From Arthrobacter sp. ISL-95 (lineage in GTDB: Bacteria > Actinomycetota > Actinomycetes > Actinomycetales > Micrococcaceae): a stretch of 64,000 nucleotides of DNA. Within the stretch, counting starts at the first letter, position 1, and each line of letters starts with the position of its first letter. Where the stretch lies: the NCBI RefSeq assembly GCF_018613695.1, contig NZ_JAGGPR010000001.1, forward strand, positions 1 to 64,000. The letters run 5' to 3'. The notes beneath the pieces were generated by a model. It saw nothing but the letters and a program-made list of their open reading frames with translations. It was not told the DNA's origin and did no database searches. A program made the position numbers and the translations under genes. Positions 7,599 through 16,475 of the stretch are shown in pieces.

Positions 7599-8666
7599 CT
7601 AGTAGAAATGGACCGGATCAACGAGGTGGGGAAGTTCCCCGCCATCCAAGAATGTTCGCAGGTTGCTGCAAAAGCGTTCTGCGATGAGTCGGTTTTCTGC
7701 AGCGCTCAAGGCCGAGGTGTGTGGTGACACAAGGACTTTGGGGTGGTTCCACAGGGGGCTGCCCTGGGGGAGGGGTTCCACCGCGAAAACGTCGAGGCAG
7801 GCGTAGGAAACCTGACCGTTGTTCAGCGCCTCCAGTAAGGCTTCTTCGTCCACTACGGTCCCGCGGCCAACGTTGACGAATACGGTTCCTGGTTTCATGG
7901 CGGAGAAAAGCTGGCTGTTGAACAGCTTCTCCGTATACGGCGTGCCGGGCAGTGTGTTGACCACTGCGTCCGCCTCGGCCAGCAGGCCAGGCAGGCCTTC
8001 GTTGTCAGTGACCTGGTCGATCCCTTCAATGGCTTCGACGTTGCGCTTGGTTCCGCTGACCTTCATTCCCAGGGCCTGCGCGATTCGGGCGGTTTCCATG
8101 CCGATCTCACCGAGGCCCGTGATCACCACCCTTGATCCGTTGGCCAGCTTGGTGGGCGTCCTCAGTTCAGGCCAGACTTTGCCGGCTTGGTCTTGTGCCA
8201 TTTCTGCGCTGCGCTTGAAGCCGTTGAGGATGCCGAAGGCTGAAAACTCTGCCAGGGGCAGCGCGTGGACGCCCGCGGACGTTGTCACGCGGAACTTCTG
8301 CAAGGTTTCGGTGTCGAGTCCGGAGGCCTTGACGGCGCCACCGGCTCCGGCTGCCATGGCGTGGATCCATTGCAGGTGGGGGTTGCTGCCGGCGATACGT
8401 GCCAGTCCGGCAGGGCTTTCGTTGGGGAATCCATACAGGATCTGCGCCCGGTTCAGCATGTCCCAGTAGCGTTCCTCCTGCTCCGGTGCGCGCTTGAAGG
8501 CGGGATCACCGGCGTGATCGGCCGGGAAGCGTTCCGGCGGTAGGAGCTCGGGTTCGTAGAGAACTGTTACGGAGGGATCTACGGCGCGGATCAGCTCTAC
8601 ATGCTCGGCTTCGAGGGGTACAGCGATGGCGATGGTAAGTTCATCAGTCGTCATAGTGTTCATCAT
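7599..8666 (-). CDS. D-2-hydroxyacid dehydrogenase (NAD(P)-dependent)
   Basis: A 355-residue oxidoreductase of the D-isomer-specific 2-hydroxyacid dehydrogenase family. It has the Rossmann motif GLGEIGMETARIAQALG, VNVGRGTVVDEEAL with the substrate-binding Arg nearby, and the catalytic His in SPHTSALS near the C-terminus. Family members interconvert 2-oxo acids and D-2-hydroxy acids; glyoxylate/2-ketogluconate reductase-like activity would fit these neighbours but is not provable here. The start has two closely spaced ATGs (8666 and 8663) and a further one at 8654. An IclR-type operator overlaps the start region, downstream of a minus-strand TATCCT -10 candidate (8686-8681). Confidence 0.87.
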   Translation of the reverse strand: MMNTMTTDELTIAIAVPLEAEHVELIRAVDPSVTVLYEPELLPPERFPADHAGDPAFKRAPEQEERYWDMLNRAQILYGFPNESPAGLARIAGSNPHLQWIHAMAAGAGGAVKASGLDTETLQKFRVTTSAGVHALPLAEFSAFGILNGFKRSAEMAQDQAGKVWPELRTPTKLANGSRVVITGLGEIGMETARIAQALGMKVSGTKRNVEAIEGIDQVTDNEGLPGLLAEADAVVNTLPGTPYTEKLFNSQLFSAMKPGTVFVNVGRGTVVDEEALLEALNNGQVSYACLDVFAVEPLPQGSPLWNHPKVLVSPHTSALSAAENRLIAERFCSNLRTFLDGGELPHLVDPVHFY

Positions 8667-8674
8667 ACTGAATG
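8657..8674. promoter_or_regulatory. IclR-type operator between divergent dehydrogenase genes (site C)
   Basis: TGTTCA-TCATAC-TGAATG. It covers the predicted transcription start of the leftward gene (minus-strand -10 TATCCT at 8686-8681). A further half-site, TGAACA (8688-8693), lies just after a plus-strand -10 TAGGAT (8680-8685), so both divergent promoters could be controlled. Confidence 0.6.
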
Positions 8675-8736
8675 GAGGCTAGGATATTGAACAGAATTCT
8701 GCAAGATGACCACAAAGAAGTGAGGGATTACCTGCT

Positions 8737-9645
8737 ATGACAAGCAAACGGGTTGGCTTCGTCGGTTTGGGACTCATGGGGGCGCCCATGGCCTCAAACA
8801 TCGCTAAGGCCGGTTGGAAAGTCACCGCTTGGAACCGCTCCGGCGCCGCCTTTGACCACCTCACCGTCCAGCGCGCGGCCAGTGTCGCTGAACTGCGCAA
8901 TGAGGAAGTCATCATTTTCATGCTCCCCGACCTTCCCTACATCGAAGAAGCCGCGGCTGACTTGTTTGAGTCCTGGCGGAGCAATCCGCCGCGGCCGGGC
9001 ACCACCGTCGTTATCATGAGCAGCGTTTCCCCTACCGCGGTCCAGCAGTTCGGCGAAACTGTTCAGCAGGCCTCCGGTGGAAATGCGGTGGTAGTGGATG
9101 CGCCGGTCAGCGGCGGCACCGCGGGTGCGCAAAGCGGAACCCTTGCCATCATGGTGGGCGCCACCCAAAGCCAGTTCGAAGAGCTCAAGCCCCTTCTCGA
9201 AACCATGGGAACCACGGTCCGGCTCATGGGGCCACTGGGATCGGGGTCGCTCGCCAAAGCCTGCAACCAACTCATCGTAGGAACCACGACGGCGGCCCTC
9301 GCCGAAGCAGCCGAACTCGCCGAACGCTCCGGTATGGATGTGGAGGCCCTCTACGAGGTCCTCTCCGGAGGGCTAGCCGGAAGCAAGGTCCTGGACAATG
9401 TTGGTCCCCGGCTGTCCGCCAAGAACTATGCCCCCACCGGACCGGCCAAGTTCATGCACAAGGACCTGGGGTTCGTGCTGACCAGTGCGGATGCCGTCGG
9501 TTCCGCGGTTCCCATGGCATCGGCGGCAATCGACCTGTACGCCGAACTCAAGCGCCAAGGACTCGGGGATCAGGACCTCGCCGTCGTCCGGCAAACCATC
9601 GCAAACCTCAGCCAAATCTCAAGCGCGTCGGCCGGCACCAATTAA
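8737..9645 (+). CDS. NAD(P)-dependent beta-hydroxyacid dehydrogenase (HIBADH/GarR-like)
   Basis: A 302-residue enzyme of the 3-hydroxyisobutyrate dehydrogenase/tartronate-semialdehyde reductase family. It shows GLGLMGAPMASNIAKAGW at the N-terminus, the substrate-binding DAPVSGGTAGAQSGTLAIMVG block, and the catalytic Lys in GSLAKACNQ. It acts on short beta-hydroxy acids, and the sugar-acid context favours a GarR-like role or a threonate/gluconate-type intermediate. It starts a rightward group with the idnO- and idnD-like genes (gap of 53 bases) and is divergent from the D-2-hydroxyacid dehydrogenase across a shared operator region. Confidence 0.88.
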   Translation: MTSKRVGFVGLGLMGAPMASNIAKAGWKVTAWNRSGAAFDHLTVQRAASVAELRNEEVIIFMLPDLPYIEEAAADLFESWRSNPPRPGTTVVIMSSVSPTAVQQFGETVQQASGGNAVVVDAPVSGGTAGAQSGTLAIMVGATQSQFEELKPLLETMGTTVRLMGPLGSGSLAKACNQLIVGTTTAALAEAAELAERSGMDVEALYEVLSGGLAGSKVLDNVGPRLSAKNYAPTGPAKFMHKDLGFVLTSADAVGSAVPMASAAIDLYAELKRQGLGDQDLAVVRQTIANLSQISSASAGTN

Positions 9646-9698
9646 ACGGCCTGCACCAGCTGAATCGGTCAAACCCAAGAAGGAATGATGAATAAACC

Positions 9699-10469
9699 AT
9701 GAGTGGACTTTTTGATCTGACCGGGCGGGTTGCCTTGGTCACCGGTTCCAGCCGCGGCATTGGCAACGCCCTTGCGAGGGGGCTGGCAGATGCAGGCGCC
9801 ACGGTGGTGTTGAACGGCATCAGTCCGGAGCGTCTCGAAACAGCCCTCCAAGCCATGGACGTTGACTACCCGCAAGGGAGGATCCACAGCCGCGCGTTCG
9901 ACGTCACCGATGCCACGGCCGCGGCTGTTGGAGTGGCATGGATTGAGGAGAACGTAGGACCGCTGGACATCCTGGTAAATAACGCAGGAGTTCAGCACCG
10001 TGTTCCCATGCTGGACCTTGACGTCAAGGACTGGGACCGGGTCATCACCACCAACCTGACAAGCGCCTTCCTTGTAGGGCGTGAAGTGGCCAGGCACATG
10101 ATCCCCCGGGGACAAGGCAAGATCATCAATATCTGCTCAGTCCAGACAGACCTGGCCCGCCCCACCATCGCACCCTATGTGGCGGCGAAGGGTGGGCTCC
10201 GCAACCTCACCCGCGCCATGACCGCAGAATGGGCAGGCAGTGGACTGCAGATCAACGGCATCGCGCCAGGGTACATCCACACCGAGATGACCCAAAACCT
10301 GGTGGACGATCCCGATTTCAACTCTTGGATCCTGGGCCGGACGCCGGCCAACCGGTGGGGGACAGTGGCCGATCTTGCCGGGCCAACGGTATGGCTCGCC
10401 TCGCAAGCGTCCAACTTTGTTAATGGCCAGACGATCTTCGTCGACGGTGGAATGACGGTGGTGGTCTGA
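9699..10469 (+). CDS. idnO: Gluconate 5-dehydrogenase-like SDR
   Basis: A 256-residue classical short-chain dehydrogenase: cofactor motif TGSSRGIGNALA, NNAG, catalytic Ser in ICSVQTD and the Y-x-x-x-K motif in PYVAAKGG. Sequence features (FDLTGRVALVTGSSRGIG at the start, IAPGYIHTEMTQNLVDDPDF in the substrate loop) resemble IdnO, which reduces 5-keto-D-gluconate to D-gluconate. Its stop codon overlaps the start of an idnD-like gene by one base (TGATG), the same pairing of activities as the idonate pathway, which supports the assignment. The start at 9699 follows AAGGAATGA at some distance. Confidence 0.85.
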   Translation: MSGLFDLTGRVALVTGSSRGIGNALARGLADAGATVVLNGISPERLETALQAMDVDYPQGRIHSRAFDVTDATAAAVGVAWIEENVGPLDILVNNAGVQHRVPMLDLDVKDWDRVITTNLTSAFLVGREVARHMIPRGQGKIINICSVQTDLARPTIAPYVAAKGGLRNLTRAMTAEWAGSGLQINGIAPGYIHTEMTQNLVDDPDFNSWILGRTPANRWGTVADLAGPTVWLASQASNFVNGQTIFVDGGMTVVV

Positions 10470-11518
10470 TGAGCATCATTCTCCCGGTCTCCGGACCCGC
10501 CGTAGTTGCCCATGGCAAGGGCGATCTCAGGATCGAGGACATCCCACTGACCGCACCAGCCACTGATGAAGTGATTGTAGAGATTGCCTACGGCGGGATC
10601 TGCGGTTCCGACCTTCATTACTGGCTCCATGGTGCAGCAGGGGAGTCGATCCTCAAAGAACCCATGGTCCTGGGACACGAGATTGTAGGTGTGGTGGTCC
10701 AGCAGGCATCTGATGGCACCGGCCCTGCCGTAGGAACGCCGGTGGCTGTTCACCCTGCGACTCCTGCAGCCGGGAATGTCAGGTACCCCGAGGACCGGCC
10801 CAACCTTTCCCCGGGATGCACCTATCTGGGCAGTGCTGCCCGGTACCCGCACACTGACGGTGCGTTCAGTCGCTACGCCAACCTGCCATCAAGGATGCTT
10901 CGGCCGCTCCCGGAGAGCCTGGAGCTGCGGACAGCCGCGCTTGTGGAGCCTGCCAGTGTTGCTTGGCACGCTGTTGGCCGGGCAGGTGACGTCAAAGGAA
11001 CGACCGCCCTGGTGATCGGCAGCGGCCCCATCGGTGCACTCGCCGTCGCCGTTCTGAAGCGTGCCGGCGCGGCCCGGATCGTCGCCGTCGACATGCATGA
11101 CAAGCCCTTGGAAATAGCCCGGGCTGTTGGCGCCCATGAGGTCCTCAAGGGCGACGAAGCTGAGGCAATCGCGGCTGTGGACGCCGACGTCGTTATTGAA
11201 TCCTCGGGAAGCCATTACGGTCTCGCTTCGGCCATCAAAGGTGCCACCCGCGGAGGCAAAGTGGTGATGGTGGGGCTTCTGCCCTCGGGACCCCAGCCAG
11301 TATTCATCTCTTTGGCCATCACCCGGGAGCTGGAACTGCTTGGCTCATTCCGCTTCAACGACGAAATTGACCATGTCATTGCTGCTTTGGCCGACGGTTC
11401 GCTGTTTGTGGACCCCGTGGTGACCCACGAATTTGACCTCTCCCGCGGACTTGAAGCCTTTGAGGTGGCAAAGAACTCAGCCGAATCCGGGAAGGTACTG
11501 CTGAACTTCCAGCAGTAG
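10469..11518 (+). CDS. idnD: L-idonate 5-dehydrogenase-like alcohol dehydrogenase
   Basis: A 349-residue medium-chain dehydrogenase close in layout to E. coli IdnD, which oxidises L-idonate to 5-ketogluconate. The catalytic zinc ligands are seen (C45 in GGICGSDLHYW, H70-E71 in LGHEIVG), as is the NAD-binding GSGPIGALAVAVLKRAGA. The lobe that normally holds the structural zinc (four Cys; PCGHCKYC in E. coli) is rewritten around residues 95-117 as HPATPAAGNVRYPEDRP with only C117 left, so the structural zinc is presumably absent. The start overlaps the idnO stop. No idonate permease or gluconokinase gene is adjacent. Confidence 0.85.
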   Translation: MSIILPVSGPAVVAHGKGDLRIEDIPLTAPATDEVIVEIAYGGICGSDLHYWLHGAAGESILKEPMVLGHEIVGVVVQQASDGTGPAVGTPVAVHPATPAAGNVRYPEDRPNLSPGCTYLGSAARYPHTDGAFSRYANLPSRMLRPLPESLELRTAALVEPASVAWHAVGRAGDVKGTTALVIGSGPIGALAVAVLKRAGAARIVAVDMHDKPLEIARAVGAHEVLKGDEAEAIAAVDADVVIESSGSHYGLASAIKGATRGGKVVMVGLLPSGPQPVFISLAITRELELLGSFRFNDEIDHVIAALADGSLFVDPVVTHEFDLSRGLEAFEVAKNSAESGKVLLNFQQ

Positions 11519-11522
11519 CTGT

Positions 11523-12263
11523 CTAGTTTTTGGTGACGGGGACGAACACGCGGGGCTGGTCATTCCAACTGGGTGCCAGCTCCGCAATGGTTTGCCGCAT
11601 GATTTTGGCGGCAGCGTCGCGCGCCAAGGAACCGTCGCCTGCATCGATCGCATGGGCGACGTCCATGTGCCACTGCAGCGCCTGCTTTTGGGGATGTTCA
11701 GGCATAAGGCCGTGGACGGTTCTGCCGGTGAGGGTCTCCGTGACCTGGCCAATCAGGTTGGCGAACATTTCGTTGCCGGAGCCGGAGAGGACCAGCGCAT
11801 GGAACCGGATATCGAGGTCCAGGAACCGGGCCATGTCGCCGGCATCGCCGGCTTCCTTCATGGCAAGTGAAATGTCCACCAACTCCTGCCGAAGACTTTC
11901 GGGTGCATTTCCTGCTGCCAGTTCTGCCGCTACAGGCTCGACGGCGGAGCGCAGTTCGGCAAGCGACCTCAATTGGGCGCCGCGCCCCTCGCCGGCAAGC
12001 CGCCAACGAATCACCAAAGGATCGAAAGGATTCCAGCGATGTGCCGGTAAAACCCGGATACCCACTCGTTTGATGGTCTCCACAAGTCCCAGGGACTGCA
12101 GAACACGGACAGCTTCACGAACCACGGAGCGCGAGACGTTGAGCTCGTCTTCCAAATGTTCGGCCAGCATGACATGGCCCGTGGGAAGGGCGCCACCGAC
12201 GATTCTGGTGCCCAAGTGCTCTACGGCGCGGTGGTGGAGGCTGGTTGACATAGAGGTAAGCAT
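11523..12263 (-). CDS. GntR/FadR-family regulator (FCD domain)
   Basis: About 246 residues from ATG 12263 (or 242 from ATG 12251). The N-terminal winged helix includes HLEDELNVSRSVVREAVRVLQSLGLVE, and the C-terminal FCD domain has the D-x-x-FH pattern (LDLDIRFHALVL) and a later His in WHMDVAHAI that bind metal and ligand in this subfamily. Such proteins often sense gluconate or other sugar acids. It ends four bases after the idnD stop (convergent) and is divergent from gnd, so a gluconate-type ligand and control of gnd are reasonable inferences. No ribosome binding site is evident at either ATG. Confidence 0.88.
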   Translation of the reverse strand: MLTSMSTSLHHRAVEHLGTRIVGGALPTGHVMLAEHLEDELNVSRSVVREAVRVLQSLGLVETIKRVGIRVLPAHRWNPFDPLVIRWRLAGEGRGAQLRSLAELRSAVEPVAAELAAGNAPESLRQELVDISLAMKEAGDAGDMARFLDLDIRFHALVLSGSGNEMFANLIGQVTETLTGRTVHGLMPEHPQKQALQWHMDVAHAIDAGDGSLARDAAAKIMRQTIAELAPSWNDQPRVFVPVTKN

Positions 12264-12307
12264 AGTGGCGCGGCGACGTCCGGTGCGCCGGGGAATCCGG
12301 GGCAGCA

Positions 12308-12324
12308 TCATAGACTGTTTATGA
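12308..12324. promoter_or_regulatory. Candidate GntR operator (TCATA-N7-TATGA)
   Basis: A 5-bp inverted repeat with a 7-base spacer in the GntR-gnd divergent region, 45 bases upstream of the regulator's start. The size suits a FadR-type dimer but the match is short. Confidence 0.3.
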
Positions 12325-12472
12325 CGCGGCACCGTTCCAAAACGTGGGCGCCGCTTTCCCGCACATGGCTGAAATACGTATGGTTTATTACAGCCCCTGG
12401 TTTTGAAATCGCTTCCTGCGTGCCCCATAGGGGAACGGGCGACTGTTTGTACACGAACGAATTGGAGTTTTG

Positions 12473-13909
12473 ATGTCAGCACACATCGGTGTCACCGGCC
12501 TTGCGGTGATGGGCGCCAACCTGGCCCGAAACCTTGCCCGTAATGGCTTCACCGTGGCTCTCCACAACCGCTCCGTGGAAAAGACTGACGCCCTGCTTGA
12601 AAAGCACGGCACGGACGGCGACTTCATCCGCACGGAAACGCTGCAGGAACTTGTAGACTCCCTCGAAAAGCCCCGCCGTGTACTGATCATGGTTAAGGCA
12701 GGCGCTCCCGTTGACAACGTCATCGAGCAGCTCGAGCCCTTGCTGGAGGCCGGTGACATCATCATCGACGCCGGTAACTCGCACTACGAGGACACCCGCC
12801 GCCGCGAAGCCGCGCTGGCCAAGAAGGACCTCCACTTCGTCGGCGTCGGGGTATCCGGTGGCGAAGAGGGCGCCCTGAACGGCCCGTCCATCATGCCCGG
12901 TGGCTCCCGTGAGTCCTACGACGCCCTGGGCCCACTGCTGGAGAAGATTTCGGCAAAGGTCGACGGCGAACCGTGCTGCGCATGGATCGGCACCGACGGC
13001 GCCGGCCACTTCGTCAAGATGGTCCACAACGGCATTGAGTACGCCGACATGCAGGTCATCGGTGAAGCGTTCGACCTCCTCCGTTCCGGCGCCGGCATTG
13101 AGCCCGCTGAGCAGTCCAAAATCTTCGCTGAGTGGAACAAGGGCGACCTGTCCTCCTTCCTGATCGAAATCTCCGCCGAGGTCCTGGGACACGTCGACGC
13201 CAAGACGGGCAAGCCGTTCGTGGACGTCGTGGTTGATGCCGCAGGTCAGAAGGGCACTGGCCGCTGGACGGTCATCTCCGCCCTGGAACTAGGCTCCCCG
13301 GTGTCCGGCATCGCCGAGTCCGTATTCGCTCGTGCGCTGTCTTCCCAGACCGAGCAGCGCAAGCTTGGCCAGGAATTGCTTGCCGGTGAAGAAGCCACGG
13401 TGGAGATCCCCGAGACGTTCGTCGAGGATGTCCGGCAGGCACTGTACGCCTCCAAGCTGGTCTCCTACGCCCAGGGCCTGGACATGCTGACCTCCGCTGC
13501 CAAGGAGTACGGCTGGGACCTGAAGCTGGACGAAATCGCTTCGCTGTGGCGTGCAGGCTGCATCATTCGTGCCGAGCTGCTCAAGGACATCACCAAGGCT
13601 TACGCCGCTGAGGAAAGACCCGCAAACCTGCTGTTCGCGCCGGCCTTCACCAAGGCTATTGCCGAGGCACTTCCGGCTTGGCGCCGCGTAGTAGCCACAG
13701 CTGTCCAGCTGGGCATCCCGGTACCGGTGTTCTCTTCCTCGCTGGCCTACTACGACGGTCTGCGCCGCAAGCGCGTTGCCGCTGCCCTGATCCAAGGCCA
13801 GCGCGACCTCTTCGGCGCCCACACCTACGGTCGCGTGGACACCGAAGGAACGTTCCACACCCTCTGGGGCGAAGACAAGTCCGAAATCTCGGCAGTCGAC
13901 ACCCACTAG
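12473..13909 (+). CDS. gnd: 6-phosphogluconate dehydrogenase, NADP+-dependent, decarboxylating
   Basis: A 478-residue long-form enzyme of the oxidative pentose phosphate pathway, converting 6-phosphogluconate to ribulose 5-phosphate, CO2 and NADPH. It carries GLAVMGANLARNLARNG with the NADP-type HNRS that follows, VGVSGGEEGALNGPSIMPGG, the catalytic Lys in HFVKMVHNGIEY, and KGTGRWT. The ATG at 12473 has TTGGAG six bases upstream; a TTG codon directly in front is not needed. It is divergent from the GntR gene and ends at its own terminator. It connects the gluconate branch of the neighbouring cluster to central metabolism. Confidence 0.96.
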   Translation: MSAHIGVTGLAVMGANLARNLARNGFTVALHNRSVEKTDALLEKHGTDGDFIRTETLQELVDSLEKPRRVLIMVKAGAPVDNVIEQLEPLLEAGDIIIDAGNSHYEDTRRREAALAKKDLHFVGVGVSGGEEGALNGPSIMPGGSRESYDALGPLLEKISAKVDGEPCCAWIGTDGAGHFVKMVHNGIEYADMQVIGEAFDLLRSGAGIEPAEQSKIFAEWNKGDLSSFLIEISAEVLGHVDAKTGKPFVDVVVDAAGQKGTGRWTVISALELGSPVSGIAESVFARALSSQTEQRKLGQELLAGEEATVEIPETFVEDVRQALYASKLVSYAQGLDMLTSAAKEYGWDLKLDEIASLWRAGCIIRAELLKDITKAYAAEERPANLLFAPAFTKAIAEALPAWRRVVATAVQLGIPVPVFSSSLAYYDGLRRKRVAAALIQGQRDLFGAHTYGRVDTEGTFHTLWGEDKSEISAVDTH

Positions 13910-13924
13910 CAGCAGCTTCCCGCC

Positions 13925-13967
13925 AAAGGCCGGTTCCACCCAGTTACGCTGGGGTGGGCCGGCCTTT
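13925..13967 (+). terminator. Rho-independent terminator after gnd
   Basis: AAAGGCCGG at the outside pairs with CCGGCCTTT; the inner arms TTCCACCCAG/CTGGGGTGGG extend the stem. T-rich bases follow. Confidence 0.8.
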
Positions 13968-14011
13968 GCTGTGTCTCACTGTTTGCCGTACTTCACTGAA
14001 GGAGACCAGCC

Positions 14012-14851
14012 ATGGCATCCCGCATTGCGCTTGTCACCGGGGCCTCCACCGGAATCGGATTTGACACTGCCCTTGCGCTCAGTGCGGTTGGCTTTACGGT
14101 CTACGCGGGCGCGCGCCGTGTGGAGAGAATGGAACCGCTGAAGCACCATGGCGTCACCATCCTGCCCTTGGATGTCACCTCGGAGGAATCTATGACTTCC
14201 GCGGTGTCGCTGGTTGAAGCGGCCCATGGGCGGATCGATGTCCTGGTCAACAATGCGGGCTATGGTTCCTACGGCTCACTGGAGGAAGTACCGCTGGCCG
14301 AGGGCAGGCGCCAGTTTGACGTCAATGTCATGGGCCTGGCAAGGATGACCCAACTGGTAATTCCGGGGATGCGCAGCCTCCGCTCCGGACGGATTATCAA
14401 TGTCACCTCCATAGGTGGCAAAATCCATGAGCCGCTGGGCGCTTGGTATCACGGAACGAAGTTCGCGGTGGAGGGAATGAGCGATTCACTGCGGCTGGAG
14501 TTGAGGCCACATGGAATAGACGTGGTCATTATTGAACCGTCGGGAACAGATAGTGAGTGGGGCACCATAGCGGGGGAGGGCCTCTTGCTTACCTCGGGCA
14601 ATGGACCGTACAAGGATCAAGCACACATTGTGGCCGCCGCGCTGGCTTCGACATCCGCAACCGGCCACATGGTATCTACGCCTGCGACGGTTGTAGCAAA
14701 AACCATTGTTCGAGCCGCAACGGCAAAACGCCCCAGGACCCGCTACCCGGTGGGTAGGGGCGCCTGGAGCGTCTTGGCAATGCGCAGAATTCTTCCGGAC
14801 CGCGCCTTCGATGCTGTCTTTTGGAACTTCTACCGAAGGCTGGCCGGCTAG
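14012..14851 (+). CDS. Short-chain dehydrogenase/reductase
   Basis: A 279-residue classical [15 protein letters not shown] for the cofactor, NNAGYG, catalytic Ser in VTSIGGK and Y-x-x-x-K in [20 protein letters not shown]. The [14 protein letters not shown] and [12 protein letters not shown] segments resemble the 17-beta-HSD/retinol-dehydrogenase-like group, whose bacterial substrates are mostly unknown. AAGGAGACC precedes the ATG. It is followed by a Lys/Arg-rich tail region (about 230-279) that may touch the membrane. Its stop codon shares the palindrome CTAG with the stop of cysE on the other strand. Confidence 0.85.
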   Translation: MASRIALVTGASTGIGFDTALALSAVGFTVYAGARRVERMEPLKHHGVTILPLDVTSEESMTSAVSLVEAAHGRIDVLVNNAGYGSYGSLEEVPLAEGRRQFDVNVMGLARMTQLVIPGMRSLRSGRIINVTSIGGKIHEPLGAWYHGTKFAVEGMSDSLRLELRPHGIDVVIIEPSGTDSEWGTIAGEGLLLTSGNGPYKDQAHIVAAALASTSATGHMVSTPATVVAKTIVRAATAKRPRTRYPVGRGAWSVLAMRRILPDRAFDAVFWNFYRRLAG

Positions 14852-15432
14852 ATCCGGTATTCGATGTAGTACTCCGCCGGATCCACGGCTGGTTTGGTTT
14901 CGGATCGTGCATCACGGTGTCGCCACGTTGCGGGGATGCCGGTGATGATGGATTCCGCTGGGGCGTCCTTGACCACCACGGCATTGGCGCCAATAGCACT
15001 GCCGGCACCGATAGTGATGGGACCCAGGACCTTCGCACCGGCGCCTATGGTGACGCGGTCGCCGATGGTTGGGTGACGCTTGACCTTGGCCAACGAACGG
15101 CCGCCCAGGGTTACTCCGTGATAGATCATCACGTCCTCACCGATCTCGGCAGTCTCACCAATCACCACACCCATGCCGTGATCAATGAAGAACCGCCGGC
15201 CGATAGTTGCGCCGGGATGGATTTCGATGCCGGTAAGGAATCTTGCCAACTGGGAAATGAGGCGCGCAGGAAAACGGAGCGCCGGATTTTGCCAGAGCCG
15301 ATGCGTTATCCGGTGTGCCCAAATGGCGTGCAGGCCGGAGTAGGCGAAAAAGTTCTCAAAAGAGCCTCGAGCCGCCGGGTCGTGGGACCGGGCGGCGTCG
15401 AGGTCTTCCTTAAGCCTTGCGAAGAAGCTCAC
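14848..15432 (-). CDS. cysE: Serine O-acetyltransferase
   Basis: A 194-residue short-form CysE/EpsC-type enzyme that acetylates L-serine with acetyl-CoA, the first step of cysteine synthesis. The C-terminal half is a left-handed beta-helix of hexapeptide repeats ([23 protein letters not shown] with the catalytic His-Asp region, then [16 protein letters not shown]). It lies 41 bases downstream of cysK on the same strand, so both pathway enzymes are coexpressed. Convergent with the SDR gene, with which it shares its stop codon bases. Confidence 0.95.
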   Translation of the reverse strand: MSFFARLKEDLDAARSHDPAARGSFENFFAYSGLHAIWAHRITHRLWQNPALRFPARLISQLARFLTGIEIHPGATIGRRFFIDHGMGVVIGETAEIGEDVMIYHGVTLGGRSLAKVKRHPTIGDRVTIGAGAKVLGPITIGAGSAIGANAVVVKDAPAESIITGIPATWRHRDARSETKPAVDPAEYYIEYRI

Positions 15433-15473
15433 AAAGACCTTTCTACAGGAAATGAAGGCGTGCCGGCGTTGTG

Positions 15474-16409
15474 TTAGCCGCGGATGTCGTCGAACAGCAC
15501 AGTGGAGATGTAACGCTCTCCGAAGTCACACACGACGGCAACGATCAGCTTGCCTGCGTTCTCAGGACGCTTGGCCAACTCCAAAGCACCCCACACAATG
15601 GCGCCGGACGAAATGCCGCCCAGGATACCTTCACGAGCGCCGAGTTCACGGGCTACGCGGACCGAATCTTCCAAGGTGGCGTCCAGAACTTCGTCGTAGA
15701 CGTTGGTGTCCAGGATTTCCGGAACAAAGTTGGCGCCGATGCCCTGGATCTTGTGCGGGCCTGGGGCTCCACCGTTGAGGATCGCGGAGTCCTTGGGCTC
15801 AATGGCCACAATCTGCACGCCGGGCTTGCGTTCCTTGAGGACCTGGCCAACACCGGTGATGGTTCCGCCGGTACCTACCCCGGCAACAAAGATGTCTACT
15901 TCACCGTCGGTGTCTTCCCAGACTTCCTCGGCTGTGGTGGCACGGTGGATCGCAGGGTTGGCCTCGTTGGCGAACTGCTGCGCCCAAATGGAGTTCTCGG
16001 TGTTGGCAACAATTTCCTGCGCCTTTTCGACGGCGCCGCGCATGCCTTCGGATCCGGGCGTCAGGACGATCTCGGCGCCGTAAGCGCGCAGCATGACGCG
16101 GCGCTCAGTGGACATGGTCTCAGGCATGGTCAGGATGACCTTGTAGCCGCGCGCTGCACCCACCAAGGCCAGGGCGATGCCGGTGTTGCCCGAGGTACCT
16201 TCGACGATGGTACCGCCTGGCTTCAGGGCGCCGGACTTCTCGGCAGCATCAATGATGGCCACGCCGATGCGGTCCTTGACGCTGTTGGCCGGGTTGTAGA
16301 ACTCGAGCTTGACTGCAACGGTAGCGTCGAGGCCCTCGGTGAGCCGGTTCAGGCGAACCAGCGGAGTGCGGCCGACCAGCTGCGTGACGTCGTCGTAGAT
16401 CCTTGCCAT
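15474..16409 (-). CDS. cysK: Cysteine synthase A (O-acetylserine sulfhydrylase)
   Basis: A 311-residue PLP enzyme that joins sulfide with O-acetylserine to give cysteine. The PLP lysine is in [11 protein letters not shown] (about residue 45), the substrate loop is [12 protein letters not shown], and the phosphate-binding [11 protein letters not shown] follows. It is the promoter-proximal gene of cysK-cysE. No riboswitch-like structure is apparent in the 66 bases upstream, which separate it from msrA on the same strand. Confidence 0.96.
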   Translation of the reverse strand: MARIYDDVTQLVGRTPLVRLNRLTEGLDATVAVKLEFYNPANSVKDRIGVAIIDAAEKSGALKPGGTIVEGTSGNTGIALALVGAARGYKVILTMPETMSTERRVMLRAYGAEIVLTPGSEGMRGAVEKAQEIVANTENSIWAQQFANEANPAIHRATTAEEVWEDTDGEVDIFVAGVGTGGTITGVGQVLKERKPGVQIVAIEPKDSAILNGGAPGPHKIQGIGANFVPEILDTNVYDEVLDATLEDSVRVARELGAREGILGGISSGAIVWGALELAKRPENAGKLIVAVVCDFGERYISTVLFDDIRG

Positions 16410-16475
16410 GAAAATTACGCCTATCTCTGAAGAGGGAATGCTGAGGTCAGCCTAACCAGCGGGATCGAAACCCCG

